Origin: Burkholderiales bacterium RIFCSPHIGHO2_12_FULL_63_20
GTDB taxonomy: Bacteria; Pseudomonadota; Gammaproteobacteria; Burkholderiales; Burkholderiaceae_C
Assembly (NCBI GenBank): GCA_001770775.1
Contig: MESA01000045.1
Span: 1-34,304 of the forward strand
Reading direction: 5' to 3'
Length of the DNA: 34,304 nt
Under the pieces are notes generated by a model, which ran no database searches, had not been told where the DNA came from, and worked only from the letters and a program-made list of their open reading frames with translations. Position numbers and translations under genes: made by a program. Each line of letters begins with the position of its first letter. Position 1 is the stretch's first letter. This document shows positions 31,576 to 34,304 of the stretch, piece by piece.

Positions 31576-33135
31576 TCAGACCTTGAACACCGCCACCACA
31601 TTGGCCAGGGCTTGAGCCTGGTGCTTCAGACTCTCGGAAGCGGCGGCGGATTCCTCCACCAGGGCCGCGTTCTGCTGTGTGACCTGATCCAGTTGTGACA
31701 CGGCATCGCTGACCTGCCCAATGCCTGAAGACTGCTCGTGCGTGGCGGCAGCGATCTCGGCGATCAGGTCGGTCACACGCTGTACCTGGGTGACGATGCC
31801 CTGCATTTGCTGGCCGGCCTCGTTGACCAGTGTGGCGCCGGTTTCTACCTTGGACACGCTCTCGCTGATCAAGGTCTTGATCTCCTTGGCCGCATTGGCA
31901 CTGCGCTGGGCCAGTGTGCGGACCTCGCCAGCGACCACGGCAAAGCCACGGCCTTGTTCACCCGCGCGCGCGGCTTCCACTGCGGCATTCAAGGCCAGGA
32001 TGTTGGTCTGGAACGCGATTCCGTCGATGACGGAGATGATGTCGGAAATCTTGCGGCTGGACTGCGAGATGTCCCCCATGGTGACAACCACTTTTTGCAC
32101 CACTTCACCCCCCTGGGTGGCGGCAGCAGAGGCGCCCGAGGCAATCTGCACCGCCTGACGAGCCGTGTCGGCGTTTTGCAGCACGGTCGAGCTGATCTGC
32201 TCCATGGAGGCGGCGGTTTGCTGCAGGTTGGACGCTTGCTCTTCGGTGCGCTGCGACAGGTCGGCGTTGCCCGTGGCGATTTGCGCCGATCCGGTGGCGA
32301 TGCTGTCACTGCTCATGCGCACCTGGCTGACCATTTGCGAGAGTTGCTCGTTCATGACCTTGAGGGCGGACATCAACTGGCCGGTTTCGTCATTGCGCTT
32401 GACGACAATGCGCGATCGCAGGTCACCGGAGGCCACGGCTTCGGCCACGTGGACGGCCTCGCGAATGGGGCCGGTGATGGCGCGGGTCAGGAACAAGGCG
32501 ATCAGCAGGGAGCAGACCACGATCACCACGGTGGCTGCGCCGATCATCCAGAACACCCGCGTGGTGGTTTGCTTGCTGGACTCGGAGAGACGGGTGGAGA
32601 GCGTTTCGTTGTAATTCCACCATTGCTCGACGGCCTTGTTGAGCGCTGTGAAGCTGGCAAGCCCTTCCTTCATCACCAGGCTTTGATATTCCTCAAACCG
32701 GGTGGGCTCGCCGCCGACCTGCGAGGCCAAGTCCGCGACTTTGACGCTCAGGTCGCTGTAGGCTGTAGTGGCTGCTTTGACGTCGGTGAGGCGTTGACCG
32801 TCCTCCGCATCGGCCACCATCTTGTCGTACTCGTTCATCAACTGTCGTGCCTGAACTTGGGCGGCCTGCGCTTCCTTGAGCGTACTTTGGCGTTCTGAAT
32901 CGGACATGACGGACAGGGTTCGCATTTGCAGGCGACGGCTCAGGTCCAACTGATCTTTGACCTTGTAGATGACGGTCAGCGAGGGCACGATGTTTTCGCT
33001 GAAAGCCAGCGTGTTGTCGTTGAGTCTGCTCGATTGCATGGCGCCAAAAAGCTGGACACCGATGAACATGACCACCAGAAAGCCGAAGCCAAGCGCCAGA
33101 CGCTGACCAATCTTGAGTTGATGCAGAAATGACAT
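31576..33135 (-). CDS. Methyl-accepting chemotaxis protein
   Basis: The 519-residue chemoreceptor has a membrane segment (about 12-33), a periplasmic four-helix-bundle sensor of about 155 residues (35-190), a second membrane segment (193-216), HAMP (217-270) and a long cytoplasmic coiled coil. The kinase-binding tip is typical: [20 protein letters not shown], then [20 protein letters not shown]. Adaptation-helix phrases such as [20 protein letters not shown] and [11 protein letters not shown] are present. No C-terminal NWETF-like pentapeptide is seen, so CheR/CheB tethering is not expected. No che gene lies nearby. It is convergent with the hybrid kinase and divergent from the ATP-grasp gene. 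Confidence 0.96.
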   Translation of the reverse strand: MSFLHQLKIGQRLALGFGFLVVMFIGVQLFGAMQSSRLNDNTLAFSENIVPSLTVIYKVKDQLDLSRRLQMRTLSVMSDSERQSTLKEAQAAQVQARQLMNEYDKMVADAEDGQRLTDVKAATTAYSDLSVKVADLASQVGGEPTRFEEYQSLVMKEGLASFTALNKAVEQWWNYNETLSTRLSESSKQTTTRVFWMIGAATVVIVVCSLLIALFLTRAITGPIREAVHVAEAVASGDLRSRIVVKRNDETGQLMSALKVMNEQLSQMVSQVRMSSDSIATGSAQIATGNADLSQRTEEQASNLQQTAASMEQISSTVLQNADTARQAVQIASGASAAATQGGEVVQKVVVTMGDISQSSRKISDIISVIDGIAFQTNILALNAAVEAARAGEQGRGFAVVAGEVRTLAQRSANAAKEIKTLISESVSKVETGATLVNEAGQQMQGIVTQVQRVTDLIAEIAAATHEQSSGIGQVSDAVSQLDQVTQQNAALVEESAAASESLKHQAQALANVVAVFKV

Positions 33136-33328
33136 GGTGTGGGGTATTGTTGTGTGGGGCAGATCCCTGCCGATGACAGGGGCTCCACCACAGGTTACTG
33201 GTGATAATCAATTTGGCTCGCATTGAACGCGGTCTTTTCATGCATTTAGACCAACCCTTGGCCGATTAATTGCTTACGGGGTTGAGAATCGGGCACACGC
33301 CGATGCTGCTTCAGGGTCTCACCTCACC
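33136..33328. other. Divergent intergenic region before chemoreceptor and ATP-grasp genes
   Basis: The 193-bp gap is AT-richer than its flanks. CCCTG/CAGGG form a short inverted repeat around 33166-33182. Phrases such as GATAATCAATTTGG and GGCCGATTAATTGC look promoter-like, but I could not assign a sigma factor with confidence. Confidence 0.35.
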
Positions 33329-34304
33329 ATGTCATCAACTTTCCCATTGCGCGATACGTCGGCGTCTGCAGCCTCTGGTTGGGTGGACGAGTGGTTGCGT
33401 CGGGCTCGTCCTGTCGACCCCGGTCACCACGATGAGCTGCGTCTGCCCGATGGGCAACTGCGACCGGCTTGGCGCGCTCTGGCGACGCAACTGGGCGCGC
33501 CGTTCGACGAACTGAGCCGGTGCCAGGAGGTGCTGGCCCGCCAGATCCGTGAAGACGGCATCACCTACAACGTCTACAACGCCGCTGGGGGCAGCAGCCG
33601 GCCCTGGTCCCTGGAAGCCTTGCCCCTGCTGATCTCGCCCGAAGAGTGGCCCTGGCTGGAGCGCGGCATTGCCCAGCGCGCCGACCTGCTCAACCGCATT
33701 CTGGTCGACACGTATGGTGAGCAGACCCTGCTGCGTGAAGCCATGCTGCCCTCTGCCCTGGTGCTGGGCCACCCTGGGTATCTGCGCGGCCTGCAAGGCA
33801 CGCAGCCTCTCGGGGGTGTCTACCTGCATGTGGTGGCGTTCGACTTGGCACGCGGGCCGGACGGCGCCTGGTGGGTGGTGGGGCAGCGCACCCAGGCGCC
33901 CTCGGGGCTGGGCTACGTCATGCAGAATCGCCTGAGCGTCTCGCGCCTGTTCCCGGAGGCGTATCGGGCGCTGAATGTGCAGCATCTGGCCAGCACCTAC
34001 CGCCAGTTGCTGGACACGATGAGCACGCTGGCGCAGCCTTGCGCTGGTGGCGACACACCGAGCCTGGCCTTGCTGACGCCCGGCCCTTACAACGAGACCT
34101 ATTTCGAGCATGCCTACCTGGCGCGCTACCTCGGCCTTCCCTTGGTCGAGGGCTGTGATCTCACCGTGCGTGACGACCGCCTGTTCCTCAAGACGGTGCA
34201 GGGGCTTTCGCCCATCCACGGCCTGCTGCGCCGCCTGGACGATGACTTCTGCGACCCGTTGGAGCTGCGCACGCACTCGACCCTGGGCATCCCCGGTCTG
34301 ACGC
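33329..34304 (+). CDS. Circularly permuted ATP-grasp protein, 5' part
   Basis: An open frame from ATG 33329 runs to the window edge without a stop (325 codons seen). The sequence has the signature of circularly permuted type 2 ATP-grasp proteins: REDGITYNVYN near residues 84-94, PLLISPEEWPWLERGIAQRADLLNRILVDTYGEQ, LLREAMLPSALVLGHPGYLR, LHVVAFDLARGPDGAWWVVGQRTQAPSGLGYVMQNRLSVSR, LLTPGPYNETYFEHAYLARYLGLPLVEGCDLTVRDDRLFLKT and GLSPIHGLLRRLDDDFCDPLEL. Such proteins are usually followed by, or fused to, an alpha-E domain and a transglutaminase-like protein, and are thought to make a peptide-like modification; the chemistry is undetermined. The antisense open frame of 313 codons here is a shadow. 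Confidence 0.92.
   Translation, partial: MSSTFPLRDTSASAASGWVDEWLRRARPVDPGHHDELRLPDGQLRPAWRALATQLGAPFDELSRCQEVLARQIREDGITYNVYNAAGGSSRPWSLEALPLLISPEEWPWLERGIAQRADLLNRILVDTYGEQTLLREAMLPSALVLGHPGYLRGLQGTQPLGGVYLHVVAFDLARGPDGAWWVVGQRTQAPSGLGYVMQNRLSVSRLFPEAYRALNVQHLASTYRQLLDTMSTLAQPCAGGDTPSLALLTPGPYNETYFEHAYLARYLGLPLVEGCDLTVRDDRLFLKTVQGLSPIHGLLRRLDDDFCDPLELRTHSTLGIPGLT

Noticed and set aside
31738..32898. 386-codon plus-strand Gly/Asp-rich open frame
   Set aside because: Antisense to the chemoreceptor gene, whose conserved tip is unambiguous.
33190..33215. Fur-box-like GATAATCAATT near the chemoreceptor start
   Set aside because: Only a partial match to one repeat of the Fur consensus and no iron gene alongside.
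33225..33275. Flagellar sigma-28 promoter for the chemoreceptor
   Set aside because: A TAAA with a GCGTTCAA at 14 bp on the minus strand and a GCCGATTA on the plus strand each match only partly and in inconsistent spacing or orientation.
33335..34276. 313-codon minus-strand open frame at the right edge
   Set aside because: Antisense to the circularly permuted ATP-grasp gene, which shows the family motifs in order.
1..34304. CRISPR array, tRNA, rRNA, intact insertion sequence or prophage
   Set aside because: No regularly spaced repeats, no cloverleaf-like sequence, no transposase or phage structural gene was seen on either strand.

Overview
The window reads as a chromosomal stretch of a GC-rich Gram-negative bacterium, most likely a betaproteobacterium of the order Burkholderiales (Comamonadaceae or Sphaerotilaceae-like). 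The basis is codon usage, the edd-eda pair next to pgl, a desB/desC/desT-type desaturase locus, a LrgAB pair, and many signalling proteins (HD-GYP, GGDEF, hybrid kinase, chemoreceptor). No rRNA, tRNA, CRISPR array or intact insertion sequence was seen. Assignments rest on reading motifs by eye; no database search was run.

Left edge (1-2605): a decayed-looking AAA/OLD-type ATPase with a Walker A Lys-to-Gln change and a missing C-terminal half, a small exported protein, and two gene-poor stretches. The second stretch holds a short remnant of an FtsX-type permease. Visibly lower GC suggests a turnover region.

2606-11905: two adjacent minus-strand units. The first (5342 down to 2606) encodes an exported YVTN-type beta-propeller, an exported metallo-beta-lactamase-fold protein that has lost most metal ligands, and a membrane-anchored helical protein. 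It lies behind a perfect FNR-type box and a second perfect palindrome. The second (11905 down to 5530) encodes a GT1-type glycosyltransferase, a MacA/DevB-like adaptor, an ABC ATPase, two FtsX-type permeases and a Crp/Fnr-type regulator, packed with overlaps or tiny gaps. This looks like a glycosylated-product or envelope export system with its own regulator, and is the best candidate for an undescribed system here.

12059-15322: Entner-Doudoroff genes, with eda and edd overlapping on the minus strand and pgl divergent from edd with only 19 bp between start codons. 15351-18894: a desaturase and its ferredoxin-reductase partner, divergent from a DesT/FabR-like TetR regulator with a candidate operator in between, then an NTF2-fold protein.

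18900-24093: a broken GNAT gene, an intact GNAT gene, a tiny lipoprotein, an HD-GYP phosphodiesterase, a DsbA/FrnE-family oxidoreductase with a DUF1330 protein, and a plus-strand set of three small proteins (zinc-ribbon DUF805, coiled coil with tail anchor, DUF1508/YegP).

24077-34304: a polyamine-type periplasmic binding protein translationally coupled to a membrane diguanylate cyclase, an arrangement that recalls NspS-MbaA. Divergent from it is a ferric-reductase-like flavoprotein followed by LrgA/LrgB. Then come a PAS-PAS hybrid kinase, a convergent methyl-accepting chemotaxis protein, and the 5' part of a circularly permuted ATP-grasp protein that runs off the right edge.
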